From NCBI RefSeq assembly GCF_015840915.1, contig NZ_CP060398.1, positions 1,860,001-1,924,000 on the forward strand: a stretch of DNA of 64,000 nt. Direction: 5' to 3'. Shown in pieces: positions 26,474-36,242 of this stretch. Under the pieces are notes generated by a model. That model was not told where the DNA came from, did no database searches, and saw nothing but the letters and a program-made list of their open reading frames with translations. Source of the DNA: Synechococcus sp. CBW1002. Its GTDB lineage: Bacteria; Cyanobacteriota; Cyanobacteriia; PCC-6307; Cyanobiaceae. The first letter of the stretch is position 1. Each line of letters opens with the position of its first letter. Both the position numbers and the translations under genes were made by a program.

Positions 26474-27918
26474 TACGGCTCCGGCTCTTCGCGGTCTTCT
26501 GGGATCGTAGTCGCGTGCCCTTGACCGCACGTGCGCCGCAGCCGCTCGATCCGTCGCTCCAGCCCGGCCGTGATTCCCAGCTCGGCGCCGCTCCAGAGGC
26601 GATCGATCTCCTGGGTGAAGTGGCGGGCCAGGACAGGCGAGTCGATCACCAGCAGGGTTTCGTCGTTCTGGTGAGCGGCGGATGGACTCCAGTTGAAGCT
26701 GCCGCTGATCACCCGTTTCCCATCGATCACGGCGATCTTGTGGTGCAGTTTGTCGCCCCCGGCCAGCTGGGGGATGCCTACGCCTGCCAGCGGTTCCGTC
26801 CACTGACGATTGCCAGCCTCGATCTTGCAGCGCCGATCCGGCAGGGCCACCCCCAGCAGATCGAGCACCTCGCTGAAGGAGCGATTGGCGAAGCCGGGGT
26901 CGGCCAGCACCCGCATGGCCACACCGTTCTGATGCTGCTGCGCCAGCACGTTCGTGAGGTTCTGAGCCGAAAACACGAACAGGGCCAGATCGATGCGCCG
27001 CTGGGCCTGGGCGAGAAGCTGGCCCAGCCAGATCAGGCCGTTGTCGGGATCGCTGCGGCGATGGGGCGCAAACAGCACCTGCACCGGTGTGCCCTGCACG
27101 ATCACCCGCTGTGGGGCACCGCCCCCCTTGCCGATCCCGAATCGGCTGTCGGCCTGGCCGCCGGGGCCGTCCCCCCACAGACGTTCGAATTCCGCCAGGA
27201 ACACGGCCGCCAGCTCCCTGCTCTCGAAGCGCAGCAGATGGTTGACGTTGCCGCGGGTGCGTCGATCGTCCGGGTCGCCGTGGATGCCGGATGGGGTGAA
27301 GTTGGCCGAGCCGGTCATCACCACCCGGCCATCGACCACCAGGAATTTGTGGTGCATCAGGCCGCTGCCGGCGCTGCCGTCGGCGGTGTCGTCCAGCATC
27401 AGGACTCCGGCACGCTGCAGGATCAGCAGGGCATCGCCCCATCCCAGCGCCTTCAGCTGGGCCTGTCGATGGCGCAGATGGGGGACCAGATCGACAGGAT
27501 GCTGCTCGCTCCAGGGGGTGCTGTAGGTGTTTTCAAGCACCAGCCTGACCCTCACACCCTGCTGGTGTTTGCGGGCCAGGGCCGCGGCCACCTTCGGCAG
27601 GGACAGCTCCTGGACGGCCACGGCGATCTCGCTGTGGGCCTCCTCGATGGTGCTCAGCAACATCGCTTCGAGGTCGTCGCCCTGTCGCCAGCGACCGTCG
27701 ATGGGGCTGCGGTAATGGCCGGCGGTGCGGTGGTTGAAGCCCACATCGATGCCAGCTGGCAGGGGCAGGCGGGGCGGAGGCTGGCCCTGCAGGCGGGCGT
27801 TGGAGCTGCAGCTTGCCAGCAGCAGGCCCAGGCCCCCAACCAACAGAAGGGACCTCACCTGATGGCCGGCGCACCTGGGTTGAGGGTGGACGGAGGGCGG
27901 TGGGACCAGGTGGGCCAT
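26473..27918 (-). CDS. Phospholipase-D-like lipoprotein with two HKD motifs
   Basis: Up to 481 residues. A lipoprotein signal (RSLLLVGGLGLLLASC) sets the mature N-terminus; GTG 27858 would begin right at this signal, ATG 27918 adds 20 residues. The two catalytic halves are MHHKFLVVDGRVVMTGSAN near residue 190 and LHHKIAVIDGKRVISGSFN near 395, each an HxK(x4)D motif with the following GS. PLD-superfamily enzymes cleave or transfer phosphodiesters in lipids or nucleic acids; the lipid anchor places this one in the periplasm. The substrate is unknown. Confidence 0.88.
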   Translation of the reverse strand: MAHLVPPPSVHPQPRCAGHQVRSLLLVGGLGLLLASCSSNARLQGQPPPRLPLPAGIDVGFNHRTAGHYRSPIDGRWRQGDDLEAMLLSTIEEAHSEIAVAVQELSLPKVAAALARKHQQGVRVRLVLENTYSTPWSEQHPVDLVPHLRHRQAQLKALGWGDALLILQRAGVLMLDDTADGSAGSGLMHHKFLVVDGRVVMTGSANFTPSGIHGDPDDRRTRGNVNHLLRFESRELAAVFLAEFERLWGDGPGGQADSRFGIGKGGGAPQRVIVQGTPVQVLFAPHRRSDPDNGLIWLGQLLAQAQRRIDLALFVFSAQNLTNVLAQQHQNGVAMRVLADPGFANRSFSEVLDLLGVALPDRRCKIEAGNRQWTEPLAGVGIPQLAGGDKLHHKIAVIDGKRVISGSFNWSPSAAHQNDETLLVIDSPVLARHFTQEIDRLWSGAELGITAGLERRIERLRRTCGQGHATTIPEDREEPEP

Positions 27919-27988
27919 GCACAGGGAAGACGCTGGCTTCAGCGTTCCCCGGGTCGGTCAACAGCAGGGTTGCTGTGCTGCTTGGGAC

Positions 27989-28186
27989 TCAGTGCCCGGG
28001 CATTTCGGAGGTGCGCAGCATCAGAGCGAACCAGAGGCAGCCAATGGCCACAGCGGCTCCAACCGCTGCCTGAAGGCTCACGTGCACGATCAGCAGGGGA
28101 ATCAGCAAGGCGAAGCTGACCGCACCCAGCACGGGCGTGATGGCCACGAAAATGCGCAGGCCGCGGCGGGACGAAGAGGAGGTCAT
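27989..28186 (-). CDS. Small two-helix membrane protein
   Basis: 65 residues: a serine/arginine-rich start (TSSSSRRGLR), a helix of about 24 residues (IFVAITPVLGAVSFALLIPL), a second helix (AAVGAAVAIGCLWFALML) and a short polar tail. Lies 19 bp downstream of the DUF4912 gene on the same strand, so probably cotranscribed. No family recognised. Confidence 0.65.
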   Translation of the reverse strand: MTSSSSRRGLRIFVAITPVLGAVSFALLIPLLIVHVSLQAAVGAAVAIGCLWFALMLRTSEMPGH

Positions 28187-28205
28187 CGGGGGGACACGGC
28201 GGGTG

Positions 28206-29354
28206 TCAGAACCACTCGGGGGCGGCCTGATGGGACGGATTGCTGTTGTCTTCCGGGGTCAACCGGCGGAAGTCGAGGGTGATGTTGCGTTTCTGCTCCC
28301 CATCTGCGGCCACGGCCTCGATCGGATAGACCTGCTGGCCGTCGCGGAAGGGCACCTGCACCCGGAAGGTGCCATCGGCGGAGAGGGGTACTTCCTCGCC
28401 GCCGATGGTGAGGCGGGCGGCTGGATCGGTGGCGCCATAGACGATCAGCTCAGCGTCTGCGACCAGCCAGAACGAACGCTGCCGGGGGGCTACCCCGCCT
28501 GCGCCGGAGGACTGGCGTCCGCTGGCCCAGATGCCCGCGCCTGAGGCGTGCTGTCCCTGGTGTTCGCTGCCGCTCTCCTGGAGCTCATGGAAGGCTTCGG
28601 AGCCACGGCCCAGTTTGCGCCAACGAGCTGTAGCCGTCTGATAAAGCCTCTCGTGCAGGCCGGAATCGCTGCTCTCCACGGGTGTCGGCAGCGAAGTGGG
28701 AGCTGCTTCGAGGGTGAAGGGAACGAACTGATCGAGGATCTGCTCGCTCGGATGCAAGGCTGGAACCCGGGCCACCGAGGAGAAGGCCAGAGAGATCCAT
28801 CCGCCGGAGCTGCCTTTGCGGTACCCGAGCTCCACCCGGTAATCACGATCACTGAGCGGCACCGGTAGGTACCACTCGGTGGCATGGCTGTCGACCACCA
28901 CTTCCTGCAGGGTGTGGGGATGGGCTGAGCCTCCAGCCAGGCCGGTCATATCCGCGACCCGCAGACAGAGCTGGCTGGCACCGGCCTGAAGGGCGTGAGC
29001 CAGGTCGGCTTCCGAGATCTCCCAGAACACGTAGGCCCATTGGGGATCACGCGGCAGGAAGACCACGCGGGTCTCTGCATCCGGCTGTGGAGCCGGTTTC
29101 ATCTCGGCTTCAATCGCCTGCAAGGACAGGCTGCCCTCTTCATGGCGCGAGCTGATCGCGTTGAGCAGCTCCTCCTTGGATTTACGGCTGTAGAGGCTGA
29201 CCCCCAGATCGCTGGCCACCTGACGGAGCTGTCTCAGGGTCAGTCGCGCCAAAGTGGTCAGAGACTGGCTCACAGCATCCGGGTACGATTGAGAAACAGT
29301 TTGAAGCACTTTCTCCGCGATTTGCCGGACTGGCCCTGAGGGGTCAGGATCCAC
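28206..29354 (-). CDS. DUF4912 protein with Rho-N-like N-terminal domain
   Basis: 382 residues from a GTG. Residues of roughly 35-75 (LTLRQLRQVASDLGVSLYSRKSKEELL) resemble the SAP/Rho N-terminal helical fold, which often binds nucleic acid. A DUF4912 domain follows near residue 90, recognisable from FLPRDPQWAYVFWEIS and LRVADMTG. The C-terminal half contains a second beta-rich repeat (FWLVADAELIVYGATDP). Common in cyanobacteria; the function is not established to my knowledge. It lies just downstream of the cpcG terminator. Confidence 0.8.
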   Translation of the reverse strand: MDPDPSGPVRQIAEKVLQTVSQSYPDAVSQSLTTLARLTLRQLRQVASDLGVSLYSRKSKEELLNAISSRHEEGSLSLQAIEAEMKPAPQPDAETRVVFLPRDPQWAYVFWEISEADLAHALQAGASQLCLRVADMTGLAGGSAHPHTLQEVVVDSHATEWYLPVPLSDRDYRVELGYRKGSSGGWISLAFSSVARVPALHPSEQILDQFVPFTLEAAPTSLPTPVESSDSGLHERLYQTATARWRKLGRGSEAFHELQESGSEHQGQHASGAGIWASGRQSSGAGGVAPRQRSFWLVADAELIVYGATDPAARLTIGGEEVPLSADGTFRVQVPFRDGQQVYPIEAVAADGEQKRNITLDFRRLTPEDNSNPSHQAAPEWF

Positions 29355-29374
29355 TGACCAGGGGCAGGACCAAC

Positions 29375-29398
29375 AAAAAAGCGGTGCCGAAGCACCGC
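29375..29398 (-). terminator. Rho-independent terminator of cpcG
   Basis: Read leftward, arms GCGGTGC and GCACCGC enclose a TTCG tetraloop and are followed by six T residues. It lies 43 bp past the cpcG stop. Confidence 0.9.
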
Positions 29399-29440
29399 CT
29401 TCTGATCCGGATGACCCAGTGGCGCTGAAGCTGTGAAACC

Positions 29441-30202
29441 TCAGCGACCGATGCTGCGATAGGGGACCTTGGAGAGATAATCCATGCCGGTGTTGCCGGC
29501 GGCGGCGCCACGGGTGCGCATGGCAGGCAGCGTCCGCACCCAGGGGAGGTAATCCTCGGGGAAACCGCCACGGCGTTGGCGGGCACGCTCGGGGTAGGCC
29601 TTGGCGGTACCGGTGTAGACGATCTGGGGGAAGCCCAGAATGCCGCGGTGGTAGGCCTCGTAGCGGGGTGAGGTGATGTTGAAGGGGGTTTCGCCGACGC
29701 TGCGTGAACCAACCACGCGGTTGCGGTGGTAAGGAACCGTGTCGTAGCCGAAGTTGTCCAGGTATTCCTGGCTGTCGAGGATGTCATCCACCATCCCCCG
29801 GACCCCACGGGTCATCAGCACGGCCGACCAGGCGATTTCCTCGGATTTGCCGTAGGTCTGGCGACCCAGCAGCTTTTCCACCAGGTGGCGAGCCACGCGG
29901 TAGTTGCTGTTGAGGTTGTAAAAGCTGCGGGTGAAGGTGTCCGACAGGCACAGGGAGCGGATGAAATCACGCACCGTGATCTGGCCATCGCGCAACTGGC
30001 ACTCAAGGGTGCGGTCGCGGTCCACCTTGAAAGCGTGGAAGAAGATCTGCCGATAGGCGGCCTCAATCACGAAGTTCTGGTCTTCGCGATCCATGGCCTT
30101 GTCCATGGACACGGCCTTGGGATCCTCGTCTGAACCCACCCGGAGGGCATCCACGCGGGAGTTCTGCGTCGTGGGTGCGTACTTCAGGAGAGGAAGGGCC
30201 AC
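29441..30202 (-). CDS. cpcG: Phycobilisome rod-core linker polypeptide
   Basis: 253-residue linker that attaches phycocyanin rods to the allophycocyanin core. The GTG start gives the conserved opening MALPLLKYAPTTQNSRV. The PBS linker domain covers about residues 30-165, including IEAAYRQIFFHAFKVDRDR and FIRSLCLSDTFTRSFYN. The C-terminal part with NITSPRYEAYHRG is typical of CpcG. The gene has its own terminator; the interval to cpcS downstream of its start is 115 bp. Confidence 0.93.
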   Translation of the reverse strand: MALPLLKYAPTTQNSRVDALRVGSDEDPKAVSMDKAMDREDQNFVIEAAYRQIFFHAFKVDRDRTLECQLRDGQITVRDFIRSLCLSDTFTRSFYNLNSNYRVARHLVEKLLGRQTYGKSEEIAWSAVLMTRGVRGMVDDILDSQEYLDNFGYDTVPYHRNRVVGSRSVGETPFNITSPRYEAYHRGILGFPQIVYTGTAKAYPERARQRRGGFPEDYLPWVRTLPAMRTRGAAAGNTGMDYLSKVPYRSIGR

Positions 30203-30317
30203 TCGTGCTCAGGCATCCGTCTCGGGGATCGTAGAAGTGCGGCCCCGTCACGACTCATCGCCCCCTGGCAGGGCTCACAGTCCGTAACGTTCGACACCGG
30301 GTTCACCAGCCCAGACT

Positions 30318-30917
30318 TCACCAGCCCAGTGGAGAGAGCAGGCGTCCGTCCTCCGGCGCTTCAGCTGGGGTGGGCCCGGCGGTCGCCTCAAGCACCCGGG
30401 TCTCCACGCAGAAGGACGCGGTGTTGGAGAGTCCCTCGACGGTGCTGGTGCGCAGCCGCACATCGGGCCCCGCGAAGCTGAACCGCTCCAGGCTGCTCAT
30501 GGTTTCGTAGTCCGTGCTGAGCAGCAGTCCGTCGCGATCGTCCATCTGGAAATGCCCGGCCACCGGGGCCGTTTCGGCATAGCCACGATCGCGCAGCAGC
30601 AGGCCGGTCCTGCCCTTCTCGTCGGTCGGAATCAGCCCGAAGACACTCTCGCCTTCATGGGCTTCCCCGGCCTTGTCCCAGGCCATCGACCCGCTCCAGC
30701 GCACCCGACAGCCGCCCGCCAGCCCGTTCGGATCCTGGCCGTGCAGGGTCGCCACCGCCACCAGCAGGGGGTCAGTGGCGGAGAGTTCCACCACCTCGAT
30801 GTAGGAGCCGCCCGCTTCGGCGCGGCGATGGAGCAGGTGGTGGCTGCTGCGCTGTGACCGCCAGCGGCCGCAGCTGAGGCGGAAGAAGCTGATGGCGTCG
30901 CTGATCGATCCGCTCAC
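30318..30917 (-). CDS. cpcS: Phycobiliprotein lyase, CpcS/CpeS family
   Basis: About 199 residues from GTG 30917. The N-terminal FFRLSCGRWRSQRSSHHLL is the CpcS-type lipocalin signature, and WDKAGEAHEGESVFGLIP and SLERFSFAGPDVRLRTS are also typical. These lyases attach phycocyanobilin to Cys-84-type sites of phycocyanin beta or allophycocyanin. A longer frame reaches 31007 but overlaps the upstream gene. Which of the CpcS/CpcU/CpeS subtypes it is cannot be settled by eye. Forms a leftward run with the unknown gene and sufR. Confidence 0.85.
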   Translation of the reverse strand: MSGSISDAISFFRLSCGRWRSQRSSHHLLHRRAEAGGSYIEVVELSATDPLLVAVATLHGQDPNGLAGGCRVRWSGSMAWDKAGEAHEGESVFGLIPTDEKGRTGLLLRDRGYAETAPVAGHFQMDDRDGLLLSTDYETMSSLERFSFAGPDVRLRTSTVEGLSNTASFCVETRVLEATAGPTPAEAPEDGRLLSPLGW

Positions 30918-30954
30918 GGGACCTCGGGTTGCTGCAGCGATGATGGCAAGGCGC

Positions 30955-31380
30955 TCAGCCCGCAGGCGGTCGCGCATCTGTCTGCGGCGGGTCAGTCTGC
31001 GGCGCATCTGTCGACAGGCGAGCCGTGGCCTGCTCGCAGCTCCAGCGGATCAGATCCTCCAGGGTCAGCGCCAGCGGCGTGCAGGCTCTCTGGCGGGCCA
31101 GGTCCTCCAATTGCTGCCCCAGTTGCCCCAACTGGTCCAGGAACGCTTCGGCGAAGTCAGCATCGGCGGCAAGCAGCGGCTGACTCCAGACCCAGAGCTG
31201 CACCTGTTCGGGTCTCGGCAGGGGGCCGTGCTGCGCGCCGGCAATGGACTGGAACGTCCGCAGGCCGTGGGCCAGCAGGCGGAGGTGATGGCGGTCGAGC
31301 GCCGGCAGCAGGGTGGTTTCGATCGCCTCGAGCTCCTCGATCAGGAGCGGGCCGCGGGGCGCGGGATCCGTTGGGCTCAC
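30955..31380 (-). CDS. Uncharacterised protein between sufR and cpcS
   Basis: 141 residues from a GTG 3 bp after the sufR stop. Mostly helical and soluble; LRLLAHGLRTFQSIAG and the segment LGQLGQQLEDLARQRACTPLALT look like amphipathic helices. The tail is a repeated T-D-P-P-Q-T-D-A type. I recognise no domain. The tight spacing suggests cotranscription with sufR, and hence possible cluster-dependent control. Confidence 0.7.
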   Translation of the reverse strand: MSPTDPAPRGPLLIEELEAIETTLLPALDRHHLRLLAHGLRTFQSIAGAQHGPLPRPEQVQLWVWSQPLLAADADFAEAFLDQLGQLGQQLEDLARQRACTPLALTLEDLIRWSCEQATARLSTDAPQTDPPQTDARPPAG

Positions 31381-31383
31381 GGC

Positions 31384-32064
31384 TCAGGGATTGGCTGAGG
31401 CGGCCGCCACATCGCTCGGATCAGGCCTGGGGGTGAGGCGGAAGCCACAGGAATGACCCTCCGCCAGGCGCCAGTGCACCCGCTCGACGCTGCAATCGGG
31501 AAAGGTGTGACGGATCATCTGCAACTCCTGATCACAGACGCAGGGGAACTGTTCGGCGATCCGCATCACCGAACAGTGGTATTCGCTGAAGACCCAGCTG
31601 TCGTCGTCCGCCACGCACTCGGCCACGTAGCCCTCACGCCGCCTCAGTTCCACCAGGCGATCCAGGCGCTGCGGCAGGCTGCCAACACCGATCTGGAGCT
31701 GGTAATCGCCGGCCTTGTCGATCGCCTGGCGGTTGAGCAGATCTTTGATGGTATCGGGCGGCAGGCTGTTGGCCATCGAGCTCAGCAGGCTGAGGGTGAA
31801 CTGCTCACTGCCGTTCGGGAACTGGTTATGGCCGCTGGCGGTGAGGCTCCAGTGATTGCAGGGACGGCCAGGGCCATCCTGCGAGGGACTGGAAACGACC
31901 AGGCCTTCCTCCTCCAGGCTGCGCAGATGGCGGCGCATCACCTGAACGGAGACCGCCAGCTTCTGGGCCAGGGTCGCGGCAGTGGCATGTCCATGGCGCA
32001 GCAACAGCGTGAGCGCCGCCTCGCGGGTGCTGGCCTGGTTGGATACCGGGGCTGGGGCGGTCAT
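31384..32064 (-). CDS. sufR: SufR, iron-sulfur-dependent repressor of suf genes
   Basis: DeoR/ArsR-like winged-helix repressor of the sufBCDS operon. The N-terminal HTH is AATLAQKLAVSVQVMRRHL near residue 30. The C-terminal ligand region has four cysteines in the spacing C-x12-C-x13-C-x14-C, exactly that described for cyanobacterial SufR cluster ligands. ATG 32064 gives MTAPAPVSNQ, 226 aa. The gene is divergent from ftrC-sufB, with a perfect palindrome in the shared intergenic region that is the likely operator. When the cluster is lost, repression is expected to ease and suf expression to rise. Confidence 0.93.
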   Translation of the reverse strand: MTAPAPVSNQASTREAALTLLLRHGHATAATLAQKLAVSVQVMRRHLRSLEEEGLVVSSPSQDGPGRPCNHWSLTASGHNQFPNGSEQFTLSLLSSMANSLPPDTIKDLLNRQAIDKAGDYQLQIGVGSLPQRLDRLVELRRREGYVAECVADDDSWVFSEYHCSVMRIAEQFPCVCDQELQMIRHTFPDCSVERVHWRLAEGHSCGFRLTPRPDPSDVAAASANP

Positions 32065-32187
32065 GGCTCGCCACTGACCGTCACACCATGCCACGCACGA
32101 CAGGTGGATGGGGGGCGCGCCGCGGCAGTCGTGGGGTCACAATGAACCTTCACCCCAAGGCTCGGACCCCTGCCCTAGGCTCGGGCA

Positions 32188-32213
32188 GATACGAAACCAG
32201 ACGGTTTCGTATC
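32188..32213. promoter_or_regulatory. Perfect palindrome, probable SufR operator
   Basis: Eleven-base arms GATACGAAACC and GGTTTCGTATC flank AGAC. The core can be read AAAC-N6-GTTT, close to the CAAC-N6-GTTG reported for Synechocystis SufR. Outer CTCGG and CCGAG extend the symmetry with a 3-base bulge. It lies 44 bp before ftrC and 124 bp before the sufR start. Confidence 0.75.
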
Positions 32214-32256
32214 CGAGTGATCCGTCCTGGGCTGGGTGCCCTCTACCTCCTGCTTC

Positions 32257-32610
32257 ATGTCCGACGCCGCTGCCGCCCCCTCCGCTGAGAGCCTTGAGGT
32301 GATCCGCAAGTTCGCGGAAACCTATGCCCAGCGCACGGGGACCTATTTCTGCAGCGATCCGGGGGTGACGGCCGTGGTGCTGGAGGGTCTGGCCCGCCAC
32401 AAGGATGATCTGGGCGGTGCGCTCTGCCCTTGCCGTCACTACGAGGACAAGCAGGCGGAGGTCTCCCAGGCTTTCTGGAACTGCCCCTGCGTGCCGATGC
32501 GCGAGCGCAAGGAGTGCCACTGCATGCTGTTCCTCACCGAGGACAACCCCTTCCGCGGCGACAGCCAGACGATCAGCATGGAAGAGATTCGCAGTCATAC
32601 CGCCGGCTGA
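32257..32610 (+). CDS. ftrC: Ferredoxin-thioredoxin reductase, catalytic subunit
   Basis: Transfers electrons from photoreduced ferredoxin to thioredoxin through a 4Fe-4S cluster and an active-site disulfide. All seven diagnostic cysteines are visible: C-P-C, 16 residues, C-P-C, 8 residues, C-H-C, plus an upstream Cys in YFCSDPG. 117 aa from ATG 32257. It is the first gene of the suf transcription unit here, with 33 bp to sufB; control by SufR would link thioredoxin reduction to cluster supply. Confidence 0.93.
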   Translation: MSDAAAAPSAESLEVIRKFAETYAQRTGTYFCSDPGVTAVVLEGLARHKDDLGGALCPCRHYEDKQAEVSQAFWNCPCVPMRERKECHCMLFLTEDNPFRGDSQTISMEEIRSHTAG

Positions 32611-32643
32611 TCACTACTGAACTCCCGTCCGCCGCATCCATCC

Positions 32644-34086
32644 ATGAGCAGCACCGCCACCGTTGGGGATCTGGTTTCGCAGCCGTACAAGTACGGCTTC
32701 GTCACCGATATCGAGACCGACAAGATCCCCAAGGGGCTCAGTGAAGATGTGGTGCGCCTGATTTCGGCCAAAAAACAGGAGCCAGACTTTCTGCTGCAGT
32801 TTCGTCTGCGCGCCTACCGGCAGTGGCTGGAGATGGCTTCTCCCGACTGGGCAGCACTGGGTTTCTCGCCGATCGACTACCAGGACATCATCTATTACGC
32901 GGCACCACGGCAGCAGGAGAAAAAGGCCAGCCTGGAGGAGGTGGATCCCAAGCTTCTCGAAACCTTCGACAAGCTTGGCATCCCCTTGAGCGAGCAGAAA
33001 CGGCTTTCGAATGTGGCCGTCGATGCGGTGTTCGACAGTGTCTCGATCGCCACCACCTACCGCGAGAAGCTGGCCGAGCATGGTGTGATCTTCTGCTCGA
33101 TCAGCGAGGCGGTGAAGGAATTCCCCGAACTGATCGAGCAGTACCTCGGCACGGTGGTGCCCAGCAACGACAACTACTTCGCGGCCCTGAACTCAGCGGT
33201 GTTCAGCGATGGCTCGTTCGTGTTCATACCCAAGGGGGTGGAGTGCCCAATGGAGCTCTCCACCTATTTCCGCATCAATTCCGGCGACACCGGCCAGTTC
33301 GAGCGCACCTTGATCGTGGCGGAAGAGGGGGCTTCGGTGAGCTACCTCGAGGGCTGCACGGCGCCGATGTTTGACACCAATCAGCTGCATGCCGCGGTTG
33401 TGGAGCTGGTCACTTTGGAGGATGCCGCGATCAAGTATTCCACCGTGCAGAACTGGTATGCCGGTGATGAGAACGGCAAAGGTGGGATCTATAACTTCGT
33501 CACCAAGCGCGGCCAGTGCCGTGGTGCGCGCAGCAAGATCAGCTGGACCCAGGTGGAAACAGGCTCGGCGATCACCTGGAAATACCCCAGTTGTGTGCTT
33601 CAGGGTGCTGATTCAGTGGGCGAGTTTTATTCCGTCGCCCTGACCAACAACTGTCAGCAGGCCGACACTGGCACCAAGATGATTCATGTTGGGCCCCGCA
33701 CCCGCTCCACGATTGTCAGCAAGGGCATCAGTGCCGGGCGCTCCTCCAACAGTTATCGCGGTCTTGTGCAGGTGGGTCCCAAGGCTGTGGGGGCCAAGAA
33801 TTACAGCCAGTGCGACTCGATGCTGATCGGCGACCAGGCTGCCGCCAACACCTATCCCTACATCCGATCGCAGCAACCTGACGCTGCGATTGAGCATGAG
33901 GCCAGCACCTGCCGCATCTCGGAAGACCAGCTTTTCTACCTCCAGAGCCGTGGGATCGGTTTTGAAGAGGCGGTGTCGATGATGGTGAGCGGCTTCTGTC
34001 GTGATGTGTTCAACCAGTTGCCGATGGAGTTCGCGGCTGAAGCCGACAAGCTCCTCGCCCTGAAACTCGAGGGATCGGTGGGTTGA
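32644..34086 (+). CDS. sufB: Fe-S cluster assembly scaffold SufB
   Basis: 480-residue scaffold subunit of the SufBC2D complex on which Fe-S clusters are built. Begins with the usual [18 protein letters not shown], has EYLEGCTAP-type and [20 protein letters not shown] motifs, and the C-terminal [14 protein letters not shown] shared with SufD. Length and motifs are fully normal. Followed by sufC after 71 bp. Confidence 0.97.
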   Translation: MSSTATVGDLVSQPYKYGFVTDIETDKIPKGLSEDVVRLISAKKQEPDFLLQFRLRAYRQWLEMASPDWAALGFSPIDYQDIIYYAAPRQQEKKASLEEVDPKLLETFDKLGIPLSEQKRLSNVAVDAVFDSVSIATTYREKLAEHGVIFCSISEAVKEFPELIEQYLGTVVPSNDNYFAALNSAVFSDGSFVFIPKGVECPMELSTYFRINSGDTGQFERTLIVAEEGASVSYLEGCTAPMFDTNQLHAAVVELVTLEDAAIKYSTVQNWYAGDENGKGGIYNFVTKRGQCRGARSKISWTQVETGSAITWKYPSCVLQGADSVGEFYSVALTNNCQQADTGTKMIHVGPRTRSTIVSKGISAGRSSNSYRGLVQVGPKAVGAKNYSQCDSMLIGDQAAANTYPYIRSQQPDAAIEHEASTCRISEDQLFYLQSRGIGFEEAVSMMVSGFCRDVFNQLPMEFAAEADKLLALKLEGSVG

Positions 34087-34157
34087 TCTCCTTCAGCTGC
34101 TGCCATCCCTAGACAACATTTTCTCCGTTCAGTCTTTCCTCTGCCTTCCCTGTTGCT

Positions 34158-34975
<818 letters not shown>

Positions 34976-34976
<1 letters not shown>

Positions 34977-36238
34977 TGGTGACGTTGCCTGTTTCCATGC
35001 CATCCACGGCCGTGCGCTCCTCCTCGACCCTCGAGGCCTGGACGGGTGATCTCATCGCCTCTCTGCCCCCTGCGACCGGTCCGCTGGCACCGTTGCAGGA
35101 GCAGGCCCGTGCGGCCCTGTCGGAGCTTCCTGCCCCCCATCGCCGCCAGGAAAACTGGCGCTTCACCGATCCGGCCCTGTTGGCGGCCACCTCACCGCGA
35201 TTGCTGCGGCCTGAGCAGGCTGCTGGCACGGCGTCGGCTCATCTGTGCCTCCGTTTGGATGGCAGCGCCGACCCTCTGGATGGGGTGGCGCTGCCCGCGG
35301 GGCTCGAACCGATCGCCGGGGCAGAACTGCATCAGCGCCTCGGCGCGGTGCTTGAGGCGACCGGTTGCGCCCACCACTGGCTGACCCAGCTCAACCAGGC
35401 GGCAGCCCAGCAGGTGCTGGCTCTCCGCGTTTCCGGGGTCGTGGCATCGCCACTGGAGCTGCTGCTTCCCGCTGGGGCCAGCGATGGGCTGCTGCCCCTG
35501 AGGGTGTTGCTGCTGCTGGAGGACGGGGCCGAACTGGAACTGCTGCAGGTGCATACCGCCAGTGGTGCCAGCGCCACCAGCCTGGTGCTGGAAGCCCATC
35601 TGGGTCGTGGCGCCCGTCTGCGTCATGGGCTGCTGGCTCAGGGACATGCCCAGGCGTCGCTGCTGGCTCAGTGCGCCTACGTGCAGGAGAGTGGCAGTGA
35701 CCTCAGCGTCGTGAGCGGCTGTGCCGGTTGGGGCCTGCTGCGCCTCGAGCCGCGGGTGAACCAGCGCGATGGTGCGGCCCACACCAGCCTGCGGGGCCTG
35801 CAACGGGTGATCGATCGCCAGATCGCAGACACCCACAGCCAGGTGACCTTTTCAGGACCCGACGGCCAGCTTGAGCAGGTCCACAAAGCCGTGGCCGATG
35901 GCCAGGCCCGTAGCGTGTTCAACGGAGCCGTGCGGGTGCCTCGCCAGGCGCAGCGCACCAATGCCTCCCAGATCAGCCGCAATCTGCTGCTGTCCGATCG
36001 GGCGCGCATCGACACCAAGCCCGAGCTCGGGATCGTGGCGGACGACGTGCGCTGTGCCCATGGCGCCACCGTGAGTCGCCTGCAGCAGGACGAACTGTTC
36101 TATCTGCAGAGTCGTGGCATCGCGGCCGACCAGGCGGCCCGTCTGCTGCAACGGGCCTTCTGTGAGGAGGTGCTGCGGGAGCTGCCGGCCATCGCCGCCG
36201 CCTGGCGCCCGATCGATCGTCTGCTGGGGGAGGCCTGA
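34976..36238 (+). CDS. sufD: Fe-S cluster assembly protein SufD
   Basis: 420-residue partner of SufB. The core RQENWRFTDP near residue 60 and the C-terminal block VRCAHGATVSRLQQDELFY with the ligand-region Cys-x2-His are typical SufD. A stretch of alanine/leucine-rich beta-helix repeats lies in between. Overlaps sufC by one base and precedes sufS by 4 bp. Confidence 0.96.
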
Positions 36239-36242
36239 GCTG

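Noticed and set aside
26213-27442. A 409-codon leftward frame across the phospholipase gene
   Set aside because: Most of it is arginine/proline-rich shadow of the phospholipase frame; only the last 86 codons read as a protein and are reported separately.
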